Positions 18,859 to 28,209 of a stretch of 64,000 nt of DNA are shown here, piece after piece. The stretch spans positions 25,621-89,620 of the forward strand of contig JBDVOJ010000010.1 in the NCBI GenBank assembly GCA_039969155.1. Reading direction: 5' to 3'. Position 1 is the stretch's first letter. Each line of letters begins with the position of its first letter. The notes beneath the pieces were generated by a model that saw only the letters and a program-made list of their open reading frames with translations, was not told the DNA's origin and did not search any database. This DNA is from GCA-002733465 sp039969155. Its GTDB lineage: Bacteria; Pseudomonadota; Gammaproteobacteria; Enterobacterales; Kangiellaceae. A program made the position numbers and the translations under genes.

Positions 18859-19872
18859 ATGTTTCTCGATATTTCGCGACTTGTGGGCAACTTTGTAGTT
18901 AGTTTTTTTGTGCTGACACTATTTACTTTTACTTTGACTCAGTTTTTTCCAGACGGAACAGACTTTTTATTTGATCCTAGTAAAAACACTCAATTATTTC
19001 CGATGGCTTCTTTAACTATAGAGCGACCTGAGGATAACCTGTTGTTCGAGTACATTTACTATTTGAACCACATACTTTCTGGAAACTTCGGCTTTTCCTC
19101 TATGCGGGGTACACCAATATTCGAAGATTTTTTCATTTATTTTCCGGCAACCATTGAACTCGCGGCGGCAGCTTTATTATTCGCATTGCTATTTGGACTA
19201 CCACTGGGCATGTATGCAGCGAAAAGAAAAAACAAATGGCAAGATAAACTAGTCATGTCCGGTACGCTAGTCGGTTACTCAATGCCGATTTTCTGGTGGG
19301 CAATGTTGCTAGTTTTATTGTTTTCATTAACTCTAGGGATCACTCCTGTTGCCAGTAGAATCGGGTTTGAATTTGATATCCCCTATCAAACAGGTTTCCT
19401 TTTAATTGATACCCTTATATCGGGCCAGCCATTTGCCTACCAAGCGTTTTTAAGTGCACTCCACCATTTGATATTACCTGCAATTGTTTTAGGCACAGTG
19501 CCTTTAGCAGTTATCGCTCGTTCGACCCGCTCAACCATGACTGATGTGTTGGCCAAAGATTATATTCGCAGCGCCAAAGCGCGCGGTATTTCCGCGGTAA
19601 AAATTTTATGGAAGTATGCACTTAGGAATGCGATGGTTCCTCTCATCACTGCAATGGGTTTACAGATCAGTATTCTATTGACAGGCTCATTAATCACCGA
19701 GACAATTTTTTCTTGGCCGGGCATAGGTAAGTGGTTATTAGAGGCTGTTTATCGAAGAGATTTCGCGGTAATCCATGGTGGAATTTTAGCGATTGCTAGC
19801 TTTATTATCATCATTCATTTACTACTCGAAATGCTGCGCTTGTTAATCGATCCGGTTGCGAGAAAAAACTGA
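18859..19872 (+). CDS. sapB: ABC transporter permease SapB
   Basis: A 337-residue inner-membrane permease of the dipeptide (DppB) family. It has about six hydrophobic segments and, near residues 220-290, the permease loop (ARSTRSTMTDVLAKDYIRSAKARG) that contacts the ATPases. It pairs with SapC. The ATG follows the sapA stop by two bases with GAGG about 10 bases upstream. Confidence 0.93.
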   Translation: MFLDISRLVGNFVVSFFVLTLFTFTLTQFFPDGTDFLFDPSKNTQLFPMASLTIERPEDNLLFEYIYYLNHILSGNFGFSSMRGTPIFEDFFIYFPATIELAAAALLFALLFGLPLGMYAAKRKNKWQDKLVMSGTLVGYSMPIFWWAMLLVLLFSLTLGITPVASRIGFEFDIPYQTGFLLIDTLISGQPFAYQAFLSALHHLILPAIVLGTVPLAVIARSTRSTMTDVLAKDYIRSAKARGISAVKILWKYALRNAMVPLITAMGLQISILLTGSLITETIFSWPGIGKWLLEAVYRRDFAVIHGGILAIASFIIIIHLLLEMLRLLIDPVARKN

Positions 19873-20768
19873 TGAAATCCCAATCGCAGTTTTACATACA
19901 AACTCGAATTCCCAGTACAGTTGCTCGCTGGTGGCGACACTACAAACAAAATCCATTGTCTATCATTGCTCTGGTTGTCATGAGCTTGATAATTCTAGTC
20001 GCGTTATTCGCTGATGTACTTGCCCCTTACGATCCAGCCCAACAATTTACTGATGCTATTCACCGCCCGCCTTCCTGGTTTGACAATGGAAGTACGACCT
20101 ATTTATTTGGCACTGATTATATCGGTAGAGATCTATTTTCAAGGTTAGTGCATGGCGCTCGTCTCTCCCTATCATTGGCCTTGGCTGTGGTATTTTTGTC
20201 GGCCAGTACTGGTATATTCCTAGGCGTAATTACTAGCTTTGCAAGCTATTGGGTCGATGCGTTGATATTAAGAATCATGGATTTTATCCTCGCGATCCCA
20301 TCTTTAATTTTGGCAGTTGTTATCGTGGCAATCATTGGCCCAGGCCTCCCTAATGCGATTTATGCCGTTGCATTCGTACTGATACCCCATTTCGTATTGA
20401 CCACCCGTAGTGCAATTAAAATAGAGAAAAACAAAGACTATGTCACTGCGATGATTTTAGACGGCGCATCTAAGTCGCGATTGTTTTTTCAGTCATTACT
20501 ACCTAATATCATGCCGCCGATTATCGTCCAAATTACGCTAGCTTTCTCAATCGCTATTTTGGAAATATCTACGCTTGGATTTCTTGGTTTAGGAGCGCAA
20601 GCGCCTCATCCAGAATGGGGTACAATTTTATCTGAGTCTCACCATAATATAATGTTTGCCTCATGGACGGTCACTATTCCGGGGTTAGCAATCTTATTCA
20701 CGCTTTTGAGTGTAAACCTTGTAGGAGATGGCTTAAGAGACGCGATGGAAACCAGAGATAGCCGATGA
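19872..20768 (+). CDS. sapC: ABC transporter permease SapC
   Basis: A 298-residue second permease of the DppC type. The N-terminal segment (NPLSIIALVVMSLIILVALFADVLAPYDP) and the FGTDYIGRDLFSRLVHGARLSL motif are typical of the family; the EAA-type loop is near residues 185-215. It forms the membrane channel with SapB. Its ATG overlaps the sapB stop by one base. Confidence 0.93.
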   Translation: MKSQSQFYIQTRIPSTVARWWRHYKQNPLSIIALVVMSLIILVALFADVLAPYDPAQQFTDAIHRPPSWFDNGSTTYLFGTDYIGRDLFSRLVHGARLSLSLALAVVFLSASTGIFLGVITSFASYWVDALILRIMDFILAIPSLILAVVIVAIIGPGLPNAIYAVAFVLIPHFVLTTRSAIKIEKNKDYVTAMILDGASKSRLFFQSLLPNIMPPIIVQITLAFSIAILEISTLGFLGLGAQAPHPEWGTILSESHHNIMFASWTVTIPGLAILFTLLSVNLVGDGLRDAMETRDSR

Positions 20769-21781
20769 ATTTACTTCATATTGAAAACTTAACTATCGAC
20801 TTACTCACACATTCGGGTCCACTGCCAATTATCGATAGACTCTCTTTAAGGATGTCCGACAACGAAATACTTGGAATAGTTGGTGAGTCAGGTTCCGGCA
20901 AGAGTATGTTAGCTCTAGCCATCATGGGATTGTTATCTTCTAAGATGACAATGAAAGCAGACTACTTTAGTCTAGACGGACTTGATTTGATGAAGATGTC
21001 TGCTGAACAGCGTCAAGAATACGTATCTTCCAAAGCGTCCATCATATTTCAAGATCCCAAATCAAGTTTAAACCCCTGCTTTTCGGTCGCAACACAATTG
21101 CATGAAACTTTATCAGCTCATGGTATTAACTCTCGTTCTAAAAGAAAATCTCGGGCAGAAGAGCTACTCGACGCGGTAGGAATCAGTCAGGTTGAAAAAG
21201 TTTTAAGCCTTTACCCGCATCAATTATCGGGAGGAATGAACCAAAGAGTAGCAATAGCAATGGCCTTAGCTTGTAAACCAAGACTACTGATCGCTGATGA
21301 ACCGACTACCTCTTTGGATGTTACTATTCAAGCTCAAATTCTTGACCTCATCGTTAAACTTAATAAATCAGAAAATGTTGGTGTCATACTTATTACCCAC
21401 GATGTTGCGCTGCTATCCGAAAACACTGACAAAATAGGCGTTATTTATTCTGGCCAATTAATGGAGCATGCATCTAGCAAGAATATTTTAGAGCAACCAA
21501 AACATCCATACACTCAATCCTTGCTTAATAGCGTTCCTCAACTCGGTCAGAGACACTCAAAGGGAACAAGGCTATTTGCCCTCGACGGTCAAATTCCTAC
21601 AATTGATAAGTTACCTGTCGGATGTAGACTTGGGCCACGGTGTCCTATTGCCGAAAAACAATGTGTTAAACCGCCAAGACTAATTAGTCTACCTAACCAT
21701 GGGAAAGTTAGATGCCACTTAGCTAAAAATGACGAGTTAAAAGATCAAGCAAACTCAGCGGAACTGGAGATAAATTCATGA
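20765..21781 (+). CDS. sapD: ABC transporter ATP-binding protein SapD
   Basis: A 338-residue ATPase of the oligopeptide (DppD) class with Walker A GESGSGKSML near residue 40, signature LSGGMNQRVAIA, Walker B LLIADEPTTSLD and the C-terminal oligopeptide-transporter extension with a cysteine cluster (CRLGPRCPIAEKQC). E. coli SapD also supports Trk potassium uptake. The ATG overlaps the sapC stop (ATGA). Confidence 0.93.
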   Translation: MNLLHIENLTIDLLTHSGPLPIIDRLSLRMSDNEILGIVGESGSGKSMLALAIMGLLSSKMTMKADYFSLDGLDLMKMSAEQRQEYVSSKASIIFQDPKSSLNPCFSVATQLHETLSAHGINSRSKRKSRAEELLDAVGISQVEKVLSLYPHQLSGGMNQRVAIAMALACKPRLLIADEPTTSLDVTIQAQILDLIVKLNKSENVGVILITHDVALLSENTDKIGVIYSGQLMEHASSKNILEQPKHPYTQSLLNSVPQLGQRHSKGTRLFALDGQIPTIDKLPVGCRLGPRCPIAEKQCVKPPRLISLPNHGKVRCHLAKNDELKDQANSAELEINS

Positions 21782-22743
21782 GTTTGTTAAAAGTTAGAAG
21801 TTTAACTAAGCACTACAAAGTTTCCACAGGATTGTTAAAGCCAAAAACATTAGTTAAGGCAAATCAAGAGATTGACTTAACGTTAGGAAAAGGAGAAACG
21901 TTAGCGATTGTTGGTGAATCCGGATCTGGTAAATCGACTCTCGCAAGACAGATTATTGGGATTGAAAAACCAACGGCTGGTTCGATTAGCCTGAATGAGA
22001 AAATACTAAAGTACAACAACTTTAAAGATAAAAAGAACCGGTTTAATTCGATCAGAATGATTTTTCAGAACCCCTACGAATCACTCAACCCCAATGTAAG
22101 AATTGGTCATTCGCTCGAACAAACTTTAATTATAAATACAAAGTTAAACAAGAAAGCAAGAATGCGGAAGCTTGGTGAAACACTTGAAAAAGTAGGATTG
22201 ACTCCAGATGAACAATATAAGTATCCGCACATGTTTTCTGGTGGCCAAAGACAACGAATAGCGATTGCCAGGGCCATTTTATTGGAACCAAGTATTATTA
22301 TCGCAGACGAACCACTTTCAGCGCTTGACGTGTCTATTCAAGCACAAATTTTAAACCTCTTGCAGTCACTACAAGAAGAAATGGGGATCTCATACATTTT
22401 TATCTCTCACGACCTACATGTTGTAGAACACATTGCAGATAATATAATGGTGATGTACAACGGTCGCGTTGTAGAACAAGGAACAGTTGCTCAAATTTTC
22501 GACGACCCCAAACATCCCTACACACAATCCTTATTTGCAAGTACCCCAGTTTATCGAGCTAGATTTCCCAAGTTTTTACCTCGCGGACCAAAGAATGATT
22601 TCAAGCAAAAAGAGAGTGCCTGTGTTTTTGCGAGTCGTTGCCAATATTGCGTAGAAAGGTGTAAAGAAGAAACTCCTCAGTTGACTGAATATGAGGAAGG
22701 ACTGAGAATTGCTTGCTTTGCGATTGCTGACAAGGCTCGATAG
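21778..22743 (+). CDS. sapF: ABC transporter ATP-binding protein SapF
   Basis: A 321-residue ATPase of the DppF class: Walker A GESGSGKSTL near residue 47, signature FSGGQRQRIAIARA, Walker B IIIADEPLSALD and a C-terminal extension with the cysteine motif CVFASRCQYC...C. It is the second nucleotide-binding subunit beside SapD. At 321 residues it is longer than E. coli SapF (268), mainly through this tail. The ATG overlaps the sapD stop (ATGA). It is last in the sap unit and convergent with ppiD. Confidence 0.92.
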   Translation: MSLLKVRSLTKHYKVSTGLLKPKTLVKANQEIDLTLGKGETLAIVGESGSGKSTLARQIIGIEKPTAGSISLNEKILKYNNFKDKKNRFNSIRMIFQNPYESLNPNVRIGHSLEQTLIINTKLNKKARMRKLGETLEKVGLTPDEQYKYPHMFSGGQRQRIAIARAILLEPSIIIADEPLSALDVSIQAQILNLLQSLQEEMGISYIFISHDLHVVEHIADNIMVMYNGRVVEQGTVAQIFDDPKHPYTQSLFASTPVYRARFPKFLPRGPKNDFKQKESACVFASRCQYCVERCKEETPQLTEYEEGLRIACFAIADKAR

Positions 22744-22792
22744 AAAAGACTTGTATAATGCCAGTTTCGGGGATTCGCATTTCAAAGCTTTT

Positions 22793-22821
22793 ACTCTGAG
22801 CAGCTTATTACTACTCAGAGT
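22793..22821. repeat. Inverted repeat between convergent sapF and ppiD
   Basis: Perfect 8-bp arms ACTCTGAG and CTCAGAGT with a 13-base loop, lying 13 bases past the ppiD stop. No T-run follows on either strand, so it is at best a weak or Rho-assisted terminator or an RNA 3'-end stabiliser. Confidence 0.5.
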
Positions 22822-22833
22822 GGTCAGGGTATT

Positions 22834-24735
22834 TTATCGGTAAATATTTTCTAAGTTACGACTTACTTCAGCATCACTGCGCTGTTCTTCGATCATTGAG
22901 CTATAGTTGGCTTCACCAAAGAAACGGTTTAATCTTTGTTGAGTTTGAGTCGCTGCAGTCACCTCTGCTTTACTAATATCGCCGGCTTCAACTGAATTCA
23001 ATACAAGTAACACATACTCATTGTTCGCTGGCAAAGTTTCTATTGTCGGAGCGCCTGAGCTAGGCTTAGACATTTTGAAGAAATACTGTAATTGCTGATA
23101 AGGCAGAGCCGCACTCGTTCGGTTTATGCCATCTAAGTCTTTCCATTTAAGCCCTTTTAAAGCAAGTAGTTCATCAATCGCTTCGTTCTTCTCTACTTTT
23201 TCTTTCAACGAGTCTCCAAAAGCAGTCGCTGCAACCTTCGCTTTTGTCGATTTCAAATTAGCAGTCACTTGTTCTTTTACTTGTTCTAGAGGTTTTACTT
23301 CACTCGGTTTATGAGTATTCAACCGCAGAACTACCACGTGATTTTCAGCAACATTGATCACGCTTGAATTCATATTAGCTACAACTACGTTCTCGTCAAA
23401 TGCAGCTTCTCGGACCTCAGCATTAGCAAACAGTCCAGCGCCTGAATTACGAGAAATCATTGGGCTTGTTTTAATTTCTATACCGATTTGCTTTGAAACT
23501 TCAGCTAACGAGTCAGTAATTTCAAAAGTCCTTTCTTCGAGAGTACTACTCTTAGCATAAAACTCTTCTTCGGCACCTTGTCGCTTCAAAGTCGCGACGA
23601 GCTGCTCTTTCACTTCCTCTAACGGCTGCGTCTCACCGTCGACGACTTCAGTGAGCTTTATGATGTGATACCCAAATGAAGTCTTAACTGGCTCAGATAA
23701 ATCACCAATATTCTGCAACTCAGCAACAGCCGCTTCAAATGCTTCTTCCATATCGCCTTTGGCCAAGAAACCAAGGTCACCACCATTGGCTGCACTAAAC
23801 TCATCGCTAGATTCTTTAACGACTTCTTCAAACGCTTCTCCAGCAACCAATCGTTGTTTCAATTGATTTGCCTTAGCAATAGCTTCAGTACTTTCATCTT
23901 CACTTGAAACCAAAATGTGCGATACTCGTTTTTGCTCTTCTGACCGATAACGATCAATATTCTCTTCATAGAATTGGGTTATTTGCTCTTCCGACACTTG
24001 AATTTGGTCTTTTATGGTATCGACGGATAATTCGATGTAATCAACCGAAACTTTTTCTTCGACTCTAAACCCTTCTTTGTTTGCTTCGTAGTAAGTATTG
24101 ATTTCATCATCGGTTATTTCAATTCCCGCATCAAAAAGAGAGTACTTAATAGCCAGTGCCCGACCTGAACGCTTTTGCCCTTGTACTCTAAATGTACTTT
24201 CAAGCTCTCTATCAGTAACAAATTCTGAGCCGGAAAGGCCCGATGCAAGCTGTCCTAATACTAGATCGGCGACAATGCTTTGCTTAAATTGCTCTCGAGA
24301 CATATTCATATTTAGTAATGCTCGATCTAACAATTCAGCAGAATAAACACCTTCCGATTGGATCGCAGGAATTTCTCTGATGGTTTTTCTAATCTGCTCG
24401 ACAGAGACTCTGATGCCTAGCTCTTTGGCCGTTTGTAATGTAACGGTTCTGGAAATGAGGTTTTGAAGAACATTTTCTCTAAAATTTCTTTCCTGCTCTT
24501 CATTCTTGACGATTTGATTAAAGACTTCGCCATATTGCTGTCGGGTTCTTGAATAAGCACGCTGGAACTCATTAGTACTGATACTTTCACCATTAACTAC
24601 CGCGGCGGCAAAAGGGTCTCCTGAGAAAAAAGCAGAAGTAAAATACCCGGCTCCAACAAATGAGATTACGATGGCAAAAATAACGATTTTTGCCCAAGGT
24701 TTTTTAACCCCTTCTCTAATACTGTCCATCATCAT
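22834..24735 (-). CDS. ppiD: Periplasmic folding chaperone PpiD (SurA N-domain, parvulin)
   Basis: A 633-residue membrane-anchored chaperone that helps newly exported proteins leave the Sec translocon. One N-terminal helix (about 15-35, WAKIVIFAIVISFVGAGYF) anchors a SurA-like N-domain (45-230), a parvulin domain (about 262-365, KRVSHILVSS to FGYHIIKL) and a second C-terminal chaperone region. E. coli PpiD is 623 residues. Three consecutive ATGs begin the frame; the second (MMDSIREG) matches the E. coli start, so the first may not be used. It follows hupB and two tRNAs, as in many gammaproteobacteria. Confidence 0.94.
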   Translation of the reverse strand: MMMDSIREGVKKPWAKIVIFAIVISFVGAGYFTSAFFSGDPFAAAVVNGESISTNEFQRAYSRTRQQYGEVFNQIVKNEEQERNFRENVLQNLISRTVTLQTAKELGIRVSVEQIRKTIREIPAIQSEGVYSAELLDRALLNMNMSREQFKQSIVADLVLGQLASGLSGSEFVTDRELESTFRVQGQKRSGRALAIKYSLFDAGIEITDDEINTYYEANKEGFRVEEKVSVDYIELSVDTIKDQIQVSEEQITQFYEENIDRYRSEEQKRVSHILVSSEDESTEAIAKANQLKQRLVAGEAFEEVVKESSDEFSAANGGDLGFLAKGDMEEAFEAAVAELQNIGDLSEPVKTSFGYHIIKLTEVVDGETQPLEEVKEQLVATLKRQGAEEEFYAKSSTLEERTFEITDSLAEVSKQIGIEIKTSPMISRNSGAGLFANAEVREAAFDENVVVANMNSSVINVAENHVVVLRLNTHKPSEVKPLEQVKEQVTANLKSTKAKVAATAFGDSLKEKVEKNEAIDELLALKGLKWKDLDGINRTSAALPYQQLQYFFKMSKPSSGAPTIETLPANNEYVLLVLNSVEAGDISKAEVTAATQTQQRLNRFFGEANYSSMIEEQRSDAEVSRNLENIYR

Positions 24736-24806
24736 AATGATTATTCACTTTATGTTTTATCAAACTAAACCTACTGCTAAATTCTTGATCATTAGCAGCA
24801 ACACAA

Positions 24807-24836
24807 TAAAAAAACGCGCCTTAAAAAGACGCGTTA
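24807..24836 (-). terminator. Rho-independent terminator after tRNA-Asp
   Basis: Minus-strand stem AACGCGTC / GGCGCGTT (8 bp, one T-G pair) with loop TTTTTAA and a following run of seven Ts. It lies just past the tRNA-Asp CCA end and before ppiD, which should therefore have its own promoter or depend on read-through. Confidence 0.85.
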
Positions 24837-24841
24837 ATTCT

Positions 24842-24918
24842 TGGCGGAGCGGACGGGACTCGAACCCGCGACCCCCGGCGTGACAGGCCGGTATTCTAAC
24901 CAGCTGAACTACCGCTCC
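24842..24918 (-). tRNA. tRNA-Asp (GTC)
   Basis: A 77-base cloverleaf with acceptor stem GGAGCGG / CCGCTCC, anticodon loop CTGTCAC giving GTC, T-arm GGGTTCGAGTCCC, and an encoded CCA. It closely resembles E. coli tRNA-Asp and follows tRNA-Val, probably on the same transcript. Confidence 0.97.
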
Positions 24919-24999
24919 ACATACTAAATCGTTTAACTATGCTGCTTATCTGTAATCCAGATAACACCTGAAAAAAAACACTTCAAATGGAGTTAAACT

Positions 25000-25075
25000 T
25001 GGTGGGCGCTAGTGGGCTCGAACCACTGACCCTCGCCTTGTAAGGGCGATGCTCTCCCAACTGAGCTAAGCGCCC
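25000..25075 (-). tRNA. tRNA-Val (TAC)
   Basis: A 76-base cloverleaf: acceptor GGGCGCT / AGCGCCC, anticodon loop CTTACAA giving TAC, GGTTCGAGCCC T-arm and encoded CCA. It begins about 33 bases past the hupB stop, so it may be processed from the hupB transcript. Confidence 0.97.
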
Positions 25076-25108
25076 AAAAAAACACTCAACGCACAAACTA
25101 ACGGAGCG

Positions 25109-25381
25109 CTAGTTTACCGCGTCTTTTAGACCTTTTCCAGCCTTAAATCCTGGTACTTTTGCTGCTGGAATTTGAATGGTAGCACCAGTTTGTGGGTTAC
25201 GACCTTGACGCGCGGCTCTGTCTTTTACAGAGAAAGTTCCAAAACCAACCAAAGCAACTGGGTCGCCTTTTCTCAAACTTTCAGTAATAGCATCAACCAT
25301 TGAGTCTAGCGCACGGCCAGCTGAAGCTTTTGAGATGTCTGCACCAGATGCAATCGCATCAATTAATTCAGATTTATTCAC
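25109..25381 (-). CDS. hupB: DNA-binding protein HU-beta
   Basis: A 90-residue HU/IHF-family protein that bends and compacts DNA. The sequence MNKSELIDAIASGADISKA and the DNA-binding arm GRNPQTGATIQIPAAKVPGF (residues 55-74, with the proline that intercalates) are diagnostic, and the length is exactly that of E. coli HupB. It has its own strong promoter and follows lon, the usual gammaproteobacterial order. AAGGGG lies about 6 bases before the ATG. Confidence 0.97.
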   Translation of the reverse strand: MNKSELIDAIASGADISKASAGRALDSMVDAITESLRKGDPVALVGFGTFSVKDRAARQGRNPQTGATIQIPAAKVPGFKAGKGLKDAVN

Positions 25382-25462
25382 ATTGTTCCCCTTAATTCTA
25401 TTCTACGTGTATTTAGAGCACTTATTTTGATATAAATTCCTTTCATGCTCCATCCGGTTAAC

Positions 25463-25492
25463 TTTATACCAATGGAGGAATTTAACTGTCAA
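25463..25492 (-). promoter_or_regulatory. Strong sigma70 promoter of hupB
   Basis: Minus-strand TTGACA and TATAAA are separated by 18 bases, with about 80 bases to the hupB ATG. The -35 box is a perfect match. Confidence 0.8.
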
Positions 25493-25528
25493 GAAAGAAT
25501 TGCCTTTAAACCCAGAAAAACCGCGGCT

Positions 25529-25577
25529 TTGCTCAAATTTGCATCATCCTACTCACTTTTGACTTTAATTTGAGCAA
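25529..25577. repeat. Inverted repeat downstream of lon
   Basis: Perfect 11-bp arms TTGCTCAAATT and AATTTGAGCAA with a 27-base loop. On the lon strand it is followed about 9 bases later by TTTTT after a CCGCGG palindrome, so it may act as a loose lon terminator; the long loop is unusual for one. Confidence 0.5.
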
Positions 25578-25606
25578 TTTGCCTCTTTATTTTTTAACCC
25601 GTACTT

Positions 25607-28033
25607 TTAATGTGGTTTACTCTTGCTGGTTGAAGTTGTTCTGGTTTTTGTTTTAGATTTACTTTTTGTTGAGCGTTTTTTGACCGTATCTAAAGTAGGG
25701 CTGGGAGCTCTAACTAAAGCTTTGTCTAAAACTTGATCAATCCATCGTACAGGAATGATTTCCAAATCCCCAATCACGTTTTCCGCAATCTCTTTCAAAT
25801 CTTTGACGTTTTTTTCTGGAATAAGGACACGCTTAATACCACCCCGATGAGCTGCTAACAACTTCTCTTTGAGTCCTCCAATGGGCAACACTTCCCCTCG
25901 AAGGGTAATTTCACCTGTCATGGCGACATCTCTTCTTACAGCGATTCCTGTTAAGGATGAGACAAGTGCGGTGCACATTGCGCAACCGGCGCTCGGTCCA
26001 TCTTTAGGAGTCGCACCTTCGGGAACGTGTACGTGAATATCTTTTGATTGATAAAAGTCTTCTTCTATCCCTAAAGACTCCGCTCGGCTCCTTACTACGG
26101 TGATTGCAGCCGATATAGACTCTTGCATGACTTTTCCTAAATGCCCTGTAGAGGTCGTTTTACCCTTACCTGAAGTGACAACGGATTCAATCGTTAACAG
26201 CTCTCCTCCCACGCTTGTCCACGCAAGTCCGGTTACTTGACCTACTTGGTCATTTTCTCCAGCCACCCCGAAATCAAACTTTTGCACTCCGAGGTACTTG
26301 CTTAAATTCTTTACATTCACTCTCACTGACTTTTTGGACTTCTCTAGCATCAGCTGTTTTACTACTTTGCGACAAACTTTGGATAATTCTCTTTCTAAAT
26401 TTCGAACTCCAGCTTCACGGGTGTACAGCCGCACAATATCAACTAGAGTAGATTTGGAAAGCTGAAGATCTCCTTCTTTTAACCCATTTACTCTTTTTTG
26501 CTTTGGCAGTAAATAGCGTTCAGCAATATTGAGTTTTTCATCTTCGGTATAACCTGAAAGATTAATAACTTCCATTCTATCTAACAATGGCGCAGGAATA
26601 TTCATGGAGTTTGCAGTACAAACGAACATGACCTCCGAAAGATCATAATCTACTTCTAAATAATGATCGTTAAATCGGCTATTTTGTTCAGGGTCGAGCA
26701 CTTCCAACAATGCGGAGGCAGGATCGCCTCTCATGTCCATAGCCATTTTGTCGATTTCATCAAGTAAGATCAGAGGGTTCTTAACTTTTGTTTTGTTCAA
26801 CTTTTGAATAACTTTACCTGGCATAGAGCCGATGTATGTGCGTCTATGCCCTCTTATCTCGGCCTCGTCCCTTACTCCACCTAGGGATATCCTAACAAAT
26901 TCTCGACCAGTCGCTGTTGCGATAGACTCTCCTAACGAAGTTTTACCCACTCCAGGAGGGCCAACTAAGCATAAAACCGGTCCCTTGAGCTTTTTAACCC
27001 TAGTTTGGACTGCCAAAAATTCCAGAATTCGCTCTTTAACTTCTTCTAAGCCATAGTGATCTTTTTCCAGTGTATCCTGTGCTTTTTGTAAGTTTGAATG
27101 AAGCTTGGTCCTTTTCTTCCACGGTAGGCCAACTAACCAATCGATATACCCTCTAACAACCGTCGCTTCTGCTGACATTGGGGACATCATTTTGAGTTTC
27201 TTCAATTCAGATTGGGCTTTCTCTTTTGCCTCTTTAGGCAGACCACCTTTGAGAATTTTGTCTTCTAAGTCACTTAGATCAGACTCGCCATCATCTTCAC
27301 CAAGCTCTTTTTGGATCGCTTTAATTTGTTCATTTAGATAGTAATCGCGTTGACTCTTATCCATCTGGTTTTTAACTCTGCCACGGATTTTTTTCTCAAC
27401 ATGCAATAAATCAATCTCTGACTCCATCATTGACATCAGAAACTCTAATCGCTGAGCAACGTCATCTATGGCTAAAACATTCTGTTTTTGCTCAATCTTG
27501 ATTAGGATGTGGGCGGCGATAATATCGGCCAGCTTTTCAGGACTATCAATTGAAGAAATGGTATTTAATACTTCCTGTGGAATTTTTTTATTGAGCTTGA
27601 CATAGTTTTCAAACATCGCCTTAATAGTGCGGATTATGACATCCTGCTCACGACTATTAGTTAGCAAAGAAGGCAGAATTTCTGCCTGCGCGACTAAGAA
27701 ATCAGGGTGCTTACTAAATTCGGTAATTTTAGCTCTCTCCACCCCTTCGACTAAGACTTTTAAGTTTCCATCAGGAAGTTTTAGTAACTGCAATATATTG
27801 GCAACGCAACCATAACTGTAAACATCACTATCTGAAGGCTCGTCTGTATTGGCATCTTTTTGTGCGACCAATAAAACCTGATTCCCATTGTCGTTAGCAA
27901 ACTGCAGTGCTTCGATAGATTTATCCCTACCAACAAATAGTGGTATCACCATATGTGGAAACACCACAACATCTCGAAGCGGTAAAACAGGGTACTCGGA
28001 ATCTAACAATTGGATTGGTAAATTTTCACTCAT
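25607..28033 (-). CDS. lon: ATP-dependent protease Lon
   Basis: An 808-residue AAA+ protease that degrades misfolded and short-lived regulatory proteins in the cytoplasm. N-terminal substrate domain about 12-205, coiled coil 205-290, Walker A GPPGVGKTS (358-366), Walker B ILLDEID (422-428), and the catalytic Ser681 in DGPSAG with Lys723. The C-terminal tail from about 780 is rich in Lys, Ser and Thr and longer than in E. coli Lon (784 residues). A sigma32-type promoter lies 115-145 bases upstream. It sits between clpX and hupB, as in E. coli. Confidence 0.97.
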   Translation of the reverse strand: MSENLPIQLLDSEYPVLPLRDVVVFPHMVIPLFVGRDKSIEALQFANDNGNQVLLVAQKDANTDEPSDSDVYSYGCVANILQLLKLPDGNLKVLVEGVERAKITEFSKHPDFLVAQAEILPSLLTNSREQDVIIRTIKAMFENYVKLNKKIPQEVLNTISSIDSPEKLADIIAAHILIKIEQKQNVLAIDDVAQRLEFLMSMMESEIDLLHVEKKIRGRVKNQMDKSQRDYYLNEQIKAIQKELGEDDGESDLSDLEDKILKGGLPKEAKEKAQSELKKLKMMSPMSAEATVVRGYIDWLVGLPWKKRTKLHSNLQKAQDTLEKDHYGLEEVKERILEFLAVQTRVKKLKGPVLCLVGPPGVGKTSLGESIATATGREFVRISLGGVRDEAEIRGHRRTYIGSMPGKVIQKLNKTKVKNPLILLDEIDKMAMDMRGDPASALLEVLDPEQNSRFNDHYLEVDYDLSEVMFVCTANSMNIPAPLLDRMEVINLSGYTEDEKLNIAERYLLPKQKRVNGLKEGDLQLSKSTLVDIVRLYTREAGVRNLERELSKVCRKVVKQLMLEKSKKSVRVNVKNLSKYLGVQKFDFGVAGENDQVGQVTGLAWTSVGGELLTIESVVTSGKGKTTSTGHLGKVMQESISAAITVVRSRAESLGIEEDFYQSKDIHVHVPEGATPKDGPSAGCAMCTALVSSLTGIAVRRDVAMTGEITLRGEVLPIGGLKEKLLAAHRGGIKRVLIPEKNVKDLKEIAENVIGDLEIIPVRWIDQVLDKALVRAPSPTLDTVKKRSTKSKSKTKTRTTSTSKSKPH

Positions 28034-28148
28034 CTATTACTTCCTAATACGGTGTTGATTGAATTGGAACGTTTACTAAGCGTTTTTTGGGTGCTCAGAG
28101 GCTTATTGGTGGTATGCCCAGAGAGAGACTCCAAGCTATTACTGGACA

Positions 28149-28177
28149 ATATGGGTACTTTAGCCAACGATTTCAAC
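28149..28177 (-). promoter_or_regulatory. Heat-shock (sigma32) promoter of lon
   Basis: The minus strand has GTTGAAA, a 14-base spacer, then ACCCATAT, against the sigma32 consensus CTTGAAA and CCCCATnT. It lies about 115 bases before the lon ATG; lon is a classic heat-shock gene. Confidence 0.7.
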
Positions 28178-28209
28178 AGCAATTTGGATATTTAATCGCT
28201 ATAGACTAC

